NCBI GenBank assembly: GCA_018710915.1
Contig: DVIY01000258.1
Coordinates: forward strand, 1-35,573
Source of the DNA: Candidatus Gallacutalibacter pullistercoris
Lineage (GTDB): Bacteria; Bacillota; Clostridia; Oscillospirales; Acutalibacteraceae
DNA length: 35,573 bases
Direction of reading: 5' to 3'
Part shown: positions 8,618 to 16,582 of the stretch, piece after piece
How the letters are laid out: the number at the start of each line of letters is the position of its first letter
Numbering within the stretch: the stretch's first letter is position 1
Notes under the pieces: model-generated
What the model saw: the letters and a program-made list of their open reading frames with translations, nothing else
What the model was told of the DNA's origin: nothing
Databases searched by the model: none
Translations under genes and position numbers: made by a program

Positions 8618-10852
8618 TCAGCCGTTATGGCGGGGCTTATTGGTGTTGGCAATAAAGCCGTTGCTTGCACGGGGACGGTCGTCATGGCGGCGGTGTCCGT
8701 CACGGCGGTCATCACGGCGGCGGGGAGCATCAGAAATGGTGTTCTCCGGCACCATGCCGTCCAAATCAATGAGAGCGTCACGGCGGGACAGGTTCAGGCG
8801 ACCCTTGTCGTCGATTTCCAAAACCTTGACCTTGACCACATCGCCTACATCTACCACGTCGGTGACTTTCTCGGTGCGCTTCACGTCCAGACGGGAAATG
8901 TGCACCAGGCCTTCCTTGCCGGGAGCGATTTCCACAAAGGCGCCGAAGTCCATAATACGGGTAACCTTGCCGGTGTAATAGGTGCCCGGCTCAGGGTCAT
9001 TGACAATAGTATCGATAATGGTCATAGCGCGTTCGCACTTCTCCTGATCGATACCGGAAACGAACACGTGTCCGTCTTCTTCCACGTCCACCTTGACCTC
9101 GCACTCAGCGCAGATCTTCTGGATGACCTTTCCGCCGGAACCAATGACCTCGCGGATCTTGTCCACGGGAATCACGGTGGAGAGCATCTTGGGCGCATAC
9201 TTGGAGAGTTCCGGACGGGGCTCGGGAATGGCCTTGAGCATGATCTCATCGATGATATAATCGCGGGCCTTGTGGGTCTTCAGCAGGGCTTCCTTCACCA
9301 TAGCGGGAGTCAGGCCGTTGATCTTCAGATCCATCTGAATGGCGGTAATGCCCTTATGGGTACCGGCAACCTTGAAGTCCATGTCGCCGAAGAAGTCTTC
9401 CACGCCCTGAATGTCCACCATGGTCATCCAGCGCTCGCCCTCGGTAATCAGGCCGCAGGAAATACCGGCTACGGGAGCCTTAATCGGCACGCCGGCATCC
9501 ATCAGCGCCAGGGTGCTGCCGCAAACGGAGCCCTGAGAAGTAGAGCCGTTGGAGGACAGAACCTCGGACACCAGGCGCAGGGTATAGGGGAATTCCTCTA
9601 CCGGCGGGATAACTGGCACCAGGGCACGCTCTGCCAGAGCGCCGTGACCGATTTCACGACGGCCGGGGCCGCGGCTGGGCTTGGTCTCGCCTACGGAGTA
9701 GGAGGGGAAGTTGTAATGGTGGATATAGCGCTTGGACTCTTCATCGTCGATGCCGTCCAGCAGCTGGCAATCGCTGACCGGGCCCAGGGTCGCAACGGTG
9801 AGCACCTGGGTCTGGCCGCGGGTAAACATACCGGAGCCGTGCACGCGGGGCAGCAGTCCCACTTCGGCAGCCAGCGGGCGGATTTCGTCCATGCCGCGGC
9901 CGTCTACGCGCTTCTGCTCGTCCAGCAGCCAGCGGCGCACGATATATTTCTGGGTGCGGTACATGCAGTCGTCAATGAGAGCTTCCTGCTCGGGGTAAAT
10001 GGGGTCAAAGTGCTCGTGCACTTTCTCGTAGATGGGCTTCAAACGCTCGTCGCGGACGGTCTTGTCATCGGTGTCCATGGCGAACTTCACGTCCTCCATA
10101 GCGAATTCCTTGATAGCCTCGATCATTTCCTCCGGCGGCAGGTTGCTGGGATATTCAAACTTGGGCTTGCCGATTTCGGCCTGGATGCCCTTAATGAATT
10201 CGATGATATGCTGGTTAGCCTTATGGCCTGCAATGATGCCGTTGTACATATCTTCGTCGGAGATCTCGTTGGCGCCTGCTTCGATCATGGCGATACGGGA
10301 ATCGGTAGAAGCAACGGTCACAGCCATCTGGGAAACCTTGCGCTGCTCGGCGTCGGGGTTGATAACGAGCTCGCCGTCAATCATACCCACGCTGACAGCG
10401 GAAATCGGGCCGTTCCACGGCACATCAGAGATGGACAGAGCAATGGAGGTACCTACCATTGCGGCAATCTCGGGAGAGCAGTCCTGATCCACAGACATAA
10501 CGGTGCAGACAATAGAAACGTCATTGCGCATATCCTTGGGGAACAGGGGACGGATGGGACGGTCAATCACGCGGCAAACCAGAATCGCCTTGTCGGTGGG
10601 ACGGCCTTCTCTTTTCAGGAAAGAGCCGGGAATCTTGCCCACGGAATACAGCTTCTCTTCATAGTCTACAGACAGGGGGAAGAAATCCACACCTTCACGG
10701 GGCTTGGCGGCAGCGGTTACCGCTACATGCACCACGGTTTCGCCATAACGAACCAGGCACTCGCCGTTGGCCAGCTGTGCCATTTTTCCGGTTTCCACGA
10801 CCAGCGGACGGCCGGCAAATTCGGTTTCAAATACGCGGAATTTCTCGAACAT
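8618..10852 (-). CDS. pnp: Polyribonucleotide nucleotidyltransferase (PNPase)
   Basis: 744 aa; two RNase PH domains, KH (VIGSGGKVIQKI) and S1 domains. Confidence 0.98.
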   Translation of the reverse strand: MFEKFRVFETEFAGRPLVVETGKMAQLANGECLVRYGETVVHVAVTAAAKPREGVDFFPLSVDYEEKLYSVGKIPGSFLKREGRPTDKAILVCRVIDRPIRPLFPKDMRNDVSIVCTVMSVDQDCSPEIAAMVGTSIALSISDVPWNGPISAVSVGMIDGELVINPDAEQRKVSQMAVTVASTDSRIAMIEAGANEISDEDMYNGIIAGHKANQHIIEFIKGIQAEIGKPKFEYPSNLPPEEMIEAIKEFAMEDVKFAMDTDDKTVRDERLKPIYEKVHEHFDPIYPEQEALIDDCMYRTQKYIVRRWLLDEQKRVDGRGMDEIRPLAAEVGLLPRVHGSGMFTRGQTQVLTVATLGPVSDCQLLDGIDDEESKRYIHHYNFPSYSVGETKPSRGPGRREIGHGALAERALVPVIPPVEEFPYTLRLVSEVLSSNGSTSQGSVCGSTLALMDAGVPIKAPVAGISCGLITEGERWMTMVDIQGVEDFFGDMDFKVAGTHKGITAIQMDLKINGLTPAMVKEALLKTHKARDYIIDEIMLKAIPEPRPELSKYAPKMLSTVIPVDKIREVIGSGGKVIQKICAECEVKVDVEEDGHVFVSGIDQEKCERAMTIIDTIVNDPEPGTYYTGKVTRIMDFGAFVEIAPGKEGLVHISRLDVKRTEKVTDVVDVGDVVKVKVLEIDDKGRLNLSRRDALIDLDGMVPENTISDAPRRRDDRRDGHRRHDDRPRASNGFIANTNKPRHNG

Positions 10853-10895
10853 TCAGCTTTCCTCCATTTCTTTTTTTCGGAGAAGGCAGAACCGA

Positions 10896-10946
10896 TTTAG
10901 CAATAAAACCAACGCGCAGCCTCTGCGCCCTCGTTTCACTGCTAAA
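10896..10946 (-). promoter_or_regulatory. Long hairpin in the pnp 5' leader
   Basis: On minus: UUUAGCAGUGAAAC pairs with GUUUUAUUGCUAAA (14 bp including G-U pairs), with inner GCGCAG-agg-CUGCGC. Confidence 0.65.
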
Positions 10947-11009
10947 CACAGCTGTCCTTCTTCCAGAAACAATTTCAATACTTCTCACAGGGGTTCCAGA
11001 TAGCCTAAA

Positions 11010-11035
11010 GGCAGGCGGCTATATGGCCGCCTGCC
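11010..11035 (-). terminator. GC-rich hairpin between rpsO and pnp (weak terminator/attenuator or processing site)
   Basis: Perfect 10-bp stem GGCAGGCGGC/GCCGCCTGCC with 6-nt loop; weak U-run on minus (CCUUUAGG). Confidence 0.6.
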
Positions 11036-11069
11036 CTTTTCAGCTTTCTGTGAAAAATGCTTCCGCAAA

Positions 11070-11333
11070 TTACTTACGGATACCCAGCTTGGCAATGATT
11101 GCACGATAACGCTCGATGTCAACCTTCATCAGGTAGTTGAGCAGGTTACGGCGCTGGCCAACCATCTTCAGCAGGCCACGACGGGAGTGGTGATCCTTCT
11201 TGTGGGTACGCAGGTGATCGGTTAGGTCATTGATGCGCTTGGTCAGAACAGCGATCTGCACCTCGGGGGAGCCAGTGTCGCCCTCGTGCATAGCGTATTC
11301 CTTAATAATTGCGGTCTTTTCTTCTTTCAACAT
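11070..11333 (-). CDS. rpsO: 30S ribosomal protein S15
   Basis: 87 aa; [51 protein letters not shown]. Confidence 0.99.
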   Translation of the reverse strand: MLKEEKTAIIKEYAMHEGDTGSPEVQIAVLTKRINDLTDHLRTHKKDHHSRRGLLKMVGQRRNLLNYLMKVDIERYRAIIAKLGIRK

Positions 11334-11340
11334 TGTAATT

Positions 11341-11396
11341 CCACCTTTTCTGCGGCCATGCCGCTATAGATTCCCTCATTCACAGAAAAAGGCTGG
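11341..11396 (-). promoter_or_regulatory. rpsO leader structure able to sequester the Shine-Dalgarno
   Basis: On minus: CCAGCCUUUUUCUG pairs with CAGAAAAGGUGG, which contains the SD; inner GCGGC-aug-GCCGC hairpin. Confidence 0.6.
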
Positions 11397-11452
11397 TGAA
11401 CTCCCCGTACGGGGCTTTACCCTTTATCCGGGAAAGGGGTTGCAACTGTAGT

Positions 11453-11481
11453 ATTATAGCACGGGGAAACTGCTTTGTAAA
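11453..11481 (-). promoter_or_regulatory. Sigma-A promoter of rpsO
   Basis: On minus: TTTACA (11476-11481), 17-nt spacer, TATAAT (11453-11458). Confidence 0.75.
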
Positions 11482-11525
11482 TCATTTTCCGCCATTTGCC
11501 GGGATTTTTTCCTGGGGAATCTTTT

Positions 11526-12452
11526 TTATCTTTTCCAGAAAGGCTCTTTCCATTCCCGCTCTGCAATTTTCCGGGCCAGCACGCCGTTTTCCAAAATCTC
11601 GTTTTTCAGCTCATCCAGGCTGTCGAATTTCTTTTCCGGGCGAATAAAGTCCAATAGTTCCACCGGAACTTTTTTTCCGTACAGGTCACCGGAAAATTCA
11701 GGAATCCAAGTTTCTGACAAGGCACAGTCAGAACCCACGGTGGGTTTCACCCCAATATTGGTCACGCCGTAATATTTTTTACTATCCACTTCTACCAGCG
11801 ATGCGTATACGCCAAAGCGGGGCAGAACATATCCCGCCGGAAACGGCTGATTGATGGTAGGAGTTCCCCAGGTGCGCCCGAGCTGGCGGCCATGGGTTAC
11901 CTCAAAATCATAGCCGAAAGGCCTTCCCAGCAGCTGCCCGGCCTGCTGCACGTCTCCCTGTTCCAGACAGGCGCGAATCCGCGTGGAACTAACCGGCTCG
12001 CCGCCAATTGCAACCGGCGGCACGACACAAAGCTCAATTCCCTTTTCCCGGCACAGTGTCTTCAACAATTCGGCGTCACCCCTGCCATTTTTTCCAAATC
12101 GGAAGTTAAACCCACAGCAGAGCTTCCGAACCCGGCATACCTGGTACAGGGCATCCACAAAGTCCTCGGGTTCCATATCACGAATCTGGTCAAACGACAG
12201 CAGATAGACAGTGTCCACCCCTATTTCTTCCAGTAAATCCAGCTTTTGTTCATTGGTAGTGAGCAGGGGAACGGGTTTTTCTTTCAGAGAAGCCGATGGG
12301 TTCTGCTGGAATGTCACTACTGCTGGAAGCAATCCATGAGAAGAAAGCGTATTGCCAATCACCTGCCGGTGACCAAGGTGCAGTCCATCAAAGCTGCCCA
12401 ATGCTGCCGCCAATTCTCCGGTAGATGGCTGCATCTGTTTATAGCATTTCAT
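11526..12452 (-). CDS. ribF: Bifunctional riboflavin kinase/FAD synthetase
   Basis: Start set at MKCYKQMQPS; ALGSFDGLHLGHRQVI, SSTRIR, GRPFGYDFEVTHGRQLGRTWGTPTIN. Confidence 0.95.
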   Translation of the reverse strand: MKCYKQMQPSTGELAAALGSFDGLHLGHRQVIGNTLSSHGLLPAVVTFQQNPSASLKEKPVPLLTTNEQKLDLLEEIGVDTVYLLSFDQIRDMEPEDFVDALYQVCRVRKLCCGFNFRFGKNGRGDAELLKTLCREKGIELCVVPPVAIGGEPVSSTRIRACLEQGDVQQAGQLLGRPFGYDFEVTHGRQLGRTWGTPTINQPFPAGYVLPRFGVYASLVEVDSKKYYGVTNIGVKPTVGSDCALSETWIPEFSGDLYGKKVPVELLDFIRPEKKFDSLDELKNEILENGVLARKIAEREWKEPFWKR

Positions 12453-13203
12453 CTTGCCCTCTTCTCCCTTCCGAAATCCTTTCTTGGCTTTGACACTGCG
12501 CCCAGCGGCCACAGCAGACAAAGCCCAGCTGTTCATAAAATGCGCGGTTCTCCCGTTCGCTTCGGAACAGAAAAATCTCCCGTCCCGGAAGCTGCCCAGC
12601 CAGCCGCTCTATCATTTGGCTTCCCAGCCCCCGATGGCGAAACGGCGGACAAACTGCTGCTGCGGTCAGCAAAGCCGCCGTATCGGTTACTGCCAGTGCC
12701 AGCGCACAGGCTGCCGGTTTGCCATCCTCTTCCGCCAAAACTGCTGCCGCTGTCCCATGGCGCAGCCGGTGGGATGTATCCAGATAAAACGGTTCAAACT
12801 CCGGCACCGGAAAATGTTCCCCTTCACAGTCGGAGAGCACCTGATACAACGCGCGTGGCGAAGGAAAATCCGCCGGAACCGGTACCGGCTCGCCCGGCTG
12901 TCTGCGGTGCAGAATGGGCCCAGCTTCTATTGGACTCAATCCCAGCACCTGTGCGGCCTCTTCTGCACATAAAACCTCATCCACACCACAGGAAGCAATA
13001 AACAGCGCGGTCTCTTCTGTTTCCTGCGGAATACCGGCAATGGTCAGCACACCATCCATGCGGGAAAACAGACACCCGTTCCCCTGCCATACATCCAGAA
13101 AGGGAACGTTTATCCCATATGCCTGCACCGCAGAGACAATGCGCAGTGTAAAGGGGTCACGCGGCTGGGGCAAAGCCCCGCTGTCGGTCACAAGGGAGAT
13201 CAC
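12439..13203 (-). CDS. GNAT-family N-acetyltransferase
   Basis: 254 aa; AAVCPPFRHRGLGSQMIERL acetyl-CoA loop; FYEQLGFVCCGRW C-terminus. Confidence 0.85.
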   Translation of the reverse strand: MISLVTDSGALPQPRDPFTLRIVSAVQAYGINVPFLDVWQGNGCLFSRMDGVLTIAGIPQETEETALFIASCGVDEVLCAEEAAQVLGLSPIEAGPILHRRQPGEPVPVPADFPSPRALYQVLSDCEGEHFPVPEFEPFYLDTSHRLRHGTAAAVLAEEDGKPAACALALAVTDTAALLTAAAVCPPFRHRGLGSQMIERLAGQLPGREIFLFRSERENRAFYEQLGFVCCGRWAQCQSQERISEGRRGQDEML

Positions 13204-14231
13204 TCCGTCTCCCCTCCGGCAATTGCCATAGCCAGCGCTTCCACCAGTTTTTCTGTGTTATGAAAATCTTCCTGAGAAATCATCCCCACCGGTGCATGCA
13301 GATACCGGCAGGCCATGGAAACTGCCGCTGTGCGCACACCGCCGCGGGAAGTATGAATGGCGCCGGCATCGTTGCCGCCAGCAACTGCCTGCTTCACCTG
13401 ACAGGGGATTTCCTGCTCGGCAGCCAGTTTCTGTGCCAGCCGGAAATATGCGCGGTCATAAATGGTCGAACGATCCATGAAGGAGAGAACCGGGCCTTTG
13501 CCTACATGGCACACCTGTTTTCCCTCATCCACGCCCGCGATATCAGCAGCCGTGGTGGATTCCACCACTACCGCTGCTTCAGGTGCTGCGGCAAAAGCTG
13601 CGGTTTTTCCGCCGCGCAGGCCCACTTCTTCCTGTACACAGAACGAAAAAATGCAATCATAAGGAAGTTCTTTCTTCATCAGGTCAATCAGAATCGCACA
13701 GCCTGCACGGTCATCAATTGCGCGGCTCTTGATTTTGCCATGTGCCGTATCGAACAGGGAAACAAAGGTCACGCTGTCCCCCAGAGAGACGGCCTTCTCG
13801 GCCTCTTCCTGTGAATCTGCACCGATATCGATGGTCAGGGTATCCAGCGCAGGGGCTTTTTCTCTCTCGTCGCTTTCCAGCAGATGAATCGGCTTGGCGC
13901 CGATAACGCCGGGAATCTTTCCCGCCACCAGCACGGATTTTCCGGGCAGGATGCGCCGGTCAATGCCGCCAACCGTGGTAAAGCGCAGCAGGCCGTCCTT
14001 ATTGATACCGGTCACCAGCAGCCCTACCTCGTCCATGTGGGCATCCAGCAGCACACGGGTTTTGGCGCGCTGTGCGCCCTTCTTTTCAGCAATAATATTG
14101 CCCAGCGGCGTAATGGTAATACGATCGGCGAAGGGGCGAATCTCTTCCAGAATGATCTCCCGCACCTCGCCCTCGTCTCCGGAAATACCCTGTGCAGTGC
14201 ACAGGCGCTCCAACAACTGCAAATCTGCCAT
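13200..14231 (-). CDS. M42-family metallopeptidase (aminopeptidase/endoglucanase-like)
   Basis: 343 aa; DAHMDEVG, AIDDRAGC, QEEVGLRGG, RYLHAP motifs; 4-nt overlap with the GNAT gene. Confidence 0.92.
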   Translation of the reverse strand: MADLQLLERLCTAQGISGDEGEVREIILEEIRPFADRITITPLGNIIAEKKGAQRAKTRVLLDAHMDEVGLLVTGINKDGLLRFTTVGGIDRRILPGKSVLVAGKIPGVIGAKPIHLLESDEREKAPALDTLTIDIGADSQEEAEKAVSLGDSVTFVSLFDTAHGKIKSRAIDDRAGCAILIDLMKKELPYDCIFSFCVQEEVGLRGGKTAAFAAAPEAAVVVESTTAADIAGVDEGKQVCHVGKGPVLSFMDRSTIYDRAYFRLAQKLAAEQEIPCQVKQAVAGGNDAGAIHTSRGGVRTAAVSMACRYLHAPVGMISQEDFHNTEKLVEALAMAIAGGETE

Positions 14232-15259
14232 TATGCTCCAACCTCCCTGATAAATGCCGCCAGCAGGCGCGCCACATTTTCAATGTCCTCCAGATCGCAG
14301 ATTTCTGCCGGAGTGTGCATATTCCGCTGGGGAATGGACAGCAGTCCGCACGGGACGCCTGCACGGCTGACATTGATTTCATCTGCGTTCGTACCGGTCA
14401 CGCCGCCCATAACTTCCAGCTGGAAGGGAATTTCATTCTGTTCGGCCAACCGTTTCAGGGAAGCGGTCATCTCTTTGTCGAGAATCGGCGAGATACCGAT
14501 CATGGGGCCGCCCGAAAGCTTGCCGCACTTATGCGCCGGAACACCGGGCTGCTCGGCAAAGCTCACGTCTACCGCAATAGCCATATCGGGCTCTTCACGG
14601 AATGCGGCGGTTTCTGCGCCCTGAGCACCCACTTCCTCGCGGGTACTCAGCAGCAGCGTCACTTTACAGGAAATCTCTTCGCCCTGCAAAAGCTGTGCAC
14701 AGCGAATCAAGGCAGCACACCCGGCACGGTCATCCAGCGCAGCGCCGGTCACACGGCTTCCCAGAAGGCGGCGCGGCTCACCCGGCAGCAATACGACATC
14801 GCCGGGCTGAATCAGCTCGTCTGCTTCTTCTTTGGAAAGCCCCACATCTACTGCCATATCAGTGATATCCGGCACCTTGTCCTCTCCGCCGTCGGTGAGG
14901 TGCGGCGGCATGCAGCAAACGATGCCGTTCAATGTTTCTTTGCCGTACACCACTACACGGCTGCCCGGCAAAACCCGGCGATCCATACCGCCGTCACGGG
15001 CAACTTTGACAAAGCCATTTTCATCAATCCGGGTGACCAGCATACCGATCTGGTCAATATGGGCATCCAGCAGCACATGTTTCTGTGCATCCGGGTTTCC
15101 AAAATGGGCTATCACACTGCCCATGGTATCTACCTGCACATCCGGCAGAAAGGAAAGGATTTCTTTTGCCGTTTCTGCGGCGCTGTCTTCGCGGCCAGCC
15201 GCACCCTGTGCGCGGCAGAGCCGGAACAACATTTCCTGTAACTGATTCAATTGGGTCAT
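14231..15259 (-). CDS. M42-family metallopeptidase, second paralog
   Basis: 342 aa; DAHIDQIG, ALDDRAGC, REEVGAQGA, RNMHTP motifs; TAATG stop/start overlap with the next gene. Confidence 0.92.
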   Translation of the reverse strand: MTQLNQLQEMLFRLCRAQGAAGREDSAAETAKEILSFLPDVQVDTMGSVIAHFGNPDAQKHVLLDAHIDQIGMLVTRIDENGFVKVARDGGMDRRVLPGSRVVVYGKETLNGIVCCMPPHLTDGGEDKVPDITDMAVDVGLSKEEADELIQPGDVVLLPGEPRRLLGSRVTGAALDDRAGCAALIRCAQLLQGEEISCKVTLLLSTREEVGAQGAETAAFREEPDMAIAVDVSFAEQPGVPAHKCGKLSGGPMIGISPILDKEMTASLKRLAEQNEIPFQLEVMGGVTGTNADEINVSRAGVPCGLLSIPQRNMHTPAEICDLEDIENVARLLAAFIREVGA

Positions 15260-15296
15260 CTCCTGTTTTTCATATGTTCTTTTCTATTCCAGAAAA

Positions 15297-16307
15297 TTAT
15301 TTTAAAAAGGTCTTGTAATCCTCATAGTTCCGGCGCAGCAGCTCCGGAGTATTCAACCCATACGGGCAGTGATTGACACAGTGGTTGCAGTGGATGCAGT
15401 CATCAATATGGGACATCATTTCCTGTGTTTTTTCGCTTAAATGTCCGGCTGTGGGGGAACGCCGCAACAGCAGCGACATTCTTGCCGCAGTGGGAATGTC
15501 AATCTTTGCGGGACATGGCAGGCAATATCCGCAGCCACGGCAGAAATCGCCGGTAAGCTCCTTGCGGTCGTGGTCAATAATCGCTTTCAGCCCATCGGTC
15601 ATAGCGGGCGGGTTGTGTATGTAGGAAAGGAATTCGTCCAGCTCTTTTTCCCGCTGTACACCCCAGATGGGAAGTACATTGTCAAACTGTGCGAGATACG
15701 CATAGGCGGCATCAGAACGGGTAATCAGGCCGCCGGAAAGAGGCTTCATGCAGATAAATCCCACATTTTTCTCCTTGCACAGGTGTACCAGCTCTTCATC
15801 CTTTTCGCTGGCCAGATAGCTGAAGGGGAATTGCAGCGTGTCATACAATCCGGACTCCACTGCTTCGCGTGCCACCGGCAGACGGTGGTTGGTCAAACCG
15901 ATAAAGCGGATTTTTCCCTGTGCTTTTGCCTCCTGCATGGCTTCATACAATCCGGTACCGTCGCCGGGCTTGGGGCAGAAAGCAGGGTTATGGAATTGAT
16001 AAATGTCAATATAGTCGGTTTTCAAAAGGCGCAGGCTCGTCTCCAAGTCCTTCCAGAATCCCTCCACCGTGGTGGAAGGGGTCTTGGTGGCAATAAAGAT
16101 TTTTTCCCGCATCCCCGCAAAGGCAATGCCCAGTTTTTCTTCACTGTCGGTATAGCTGCGGGCCGTGTCGAAAAAGGTAATCCCTCCCTCATAGGCTTTC
16201 CGCAGCAGATACGCGGCGTCCTCTTTGGAAACGCGCTGTACCGGCAGCGCGCCAAAGCCGTTTTTGTCGGTGATAATTCCGGTTCGTCCCAGTGTAACAG
16301 TTGGCAT
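15297..16307 (-). CDS. Aldo/keto reductase with C-terminal 4Fe-4S motifs
   Basis: 336 aa; DTARSYTDSEEKLG, RFIGLTNH, CRGCGYCLPCP and CIHCNHCVNHCPYG cysteine clusters. Confidence 0.9.
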   Translation of the reverse strand: MPTVTLGRTGIITDKNGFGALPVQRVSKEDAAYLLRKAYEGGITFFDTARSYTDSEEKLGIAFAGMREKIFIATKTPSTTVEGFWKDLETSLRLLKTDYIDIYQFHNPAFCPKPGDGTGLYEAMQEAKAQGKIRFIGLTNHRLPVAREAVESGLYDTLQFPFSYLASEKDEELVHLCKEKNVGFICMKPLSGGLITRSDAAYAYLAQFDNVLPIWGVQREKELDEFLSYIHNPPAMTDGLKAIIDHDRKELTGDFCRGCGYCLPCPAKIDIPTAARMSLLLRRSPTAGHLSEKTQEMMSHIDDCIHCNHCVNHCPYGLNTPELLRRNYEDYKTFLK

Positions 16308-16359
16308 ATGAATTCCTCCTTTATGGTTGCTGTAAAAATTGATTTATGGCTGTATCTGT

Positions 16360-16575
16360 AGGGGCGTGCATTGCGCGTCTGCAAATTTTGGGAATACACT
16401 ATAATCCAAGCATATTCCTCGTCAGCCCTCGCGTCGCCTTCGGCAACTCTTGGGGAGAGATATAAATTTTAATTTTTCACAGGCTCGCTTACGCTTCGCA
16501 ATATCGGGGCTCCTCGCCCCGAACCCTCGCCAAAGGGGATAATCCCCTTTGGAATCCGTACATTCTGCGGACACT
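16360..16575. repeat. Compound intergenic palindromic repeat downstream of polA
   Basis: CGGGGC-tcctc-GCCCCG (16505-16521), CCAAAGGGGAT-a-ATCCCCTTTGG (16530-16552), and GGGGCGTGCATTGCGCGTCTGC near 16370. Confidence 0.55.
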
Positions 16576-16582
16576 ACCGGCA

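Noticed and set aside
8627-10900. 757-aa plus-strand ORF antisense to the whole pnp gene
   Set aside because: pnp on the opposite strand is unmistakable; the antisense product is His/Gly/Asn-rich low-quality sequence with no domain, typical of a mirror ORF caused by codon bias
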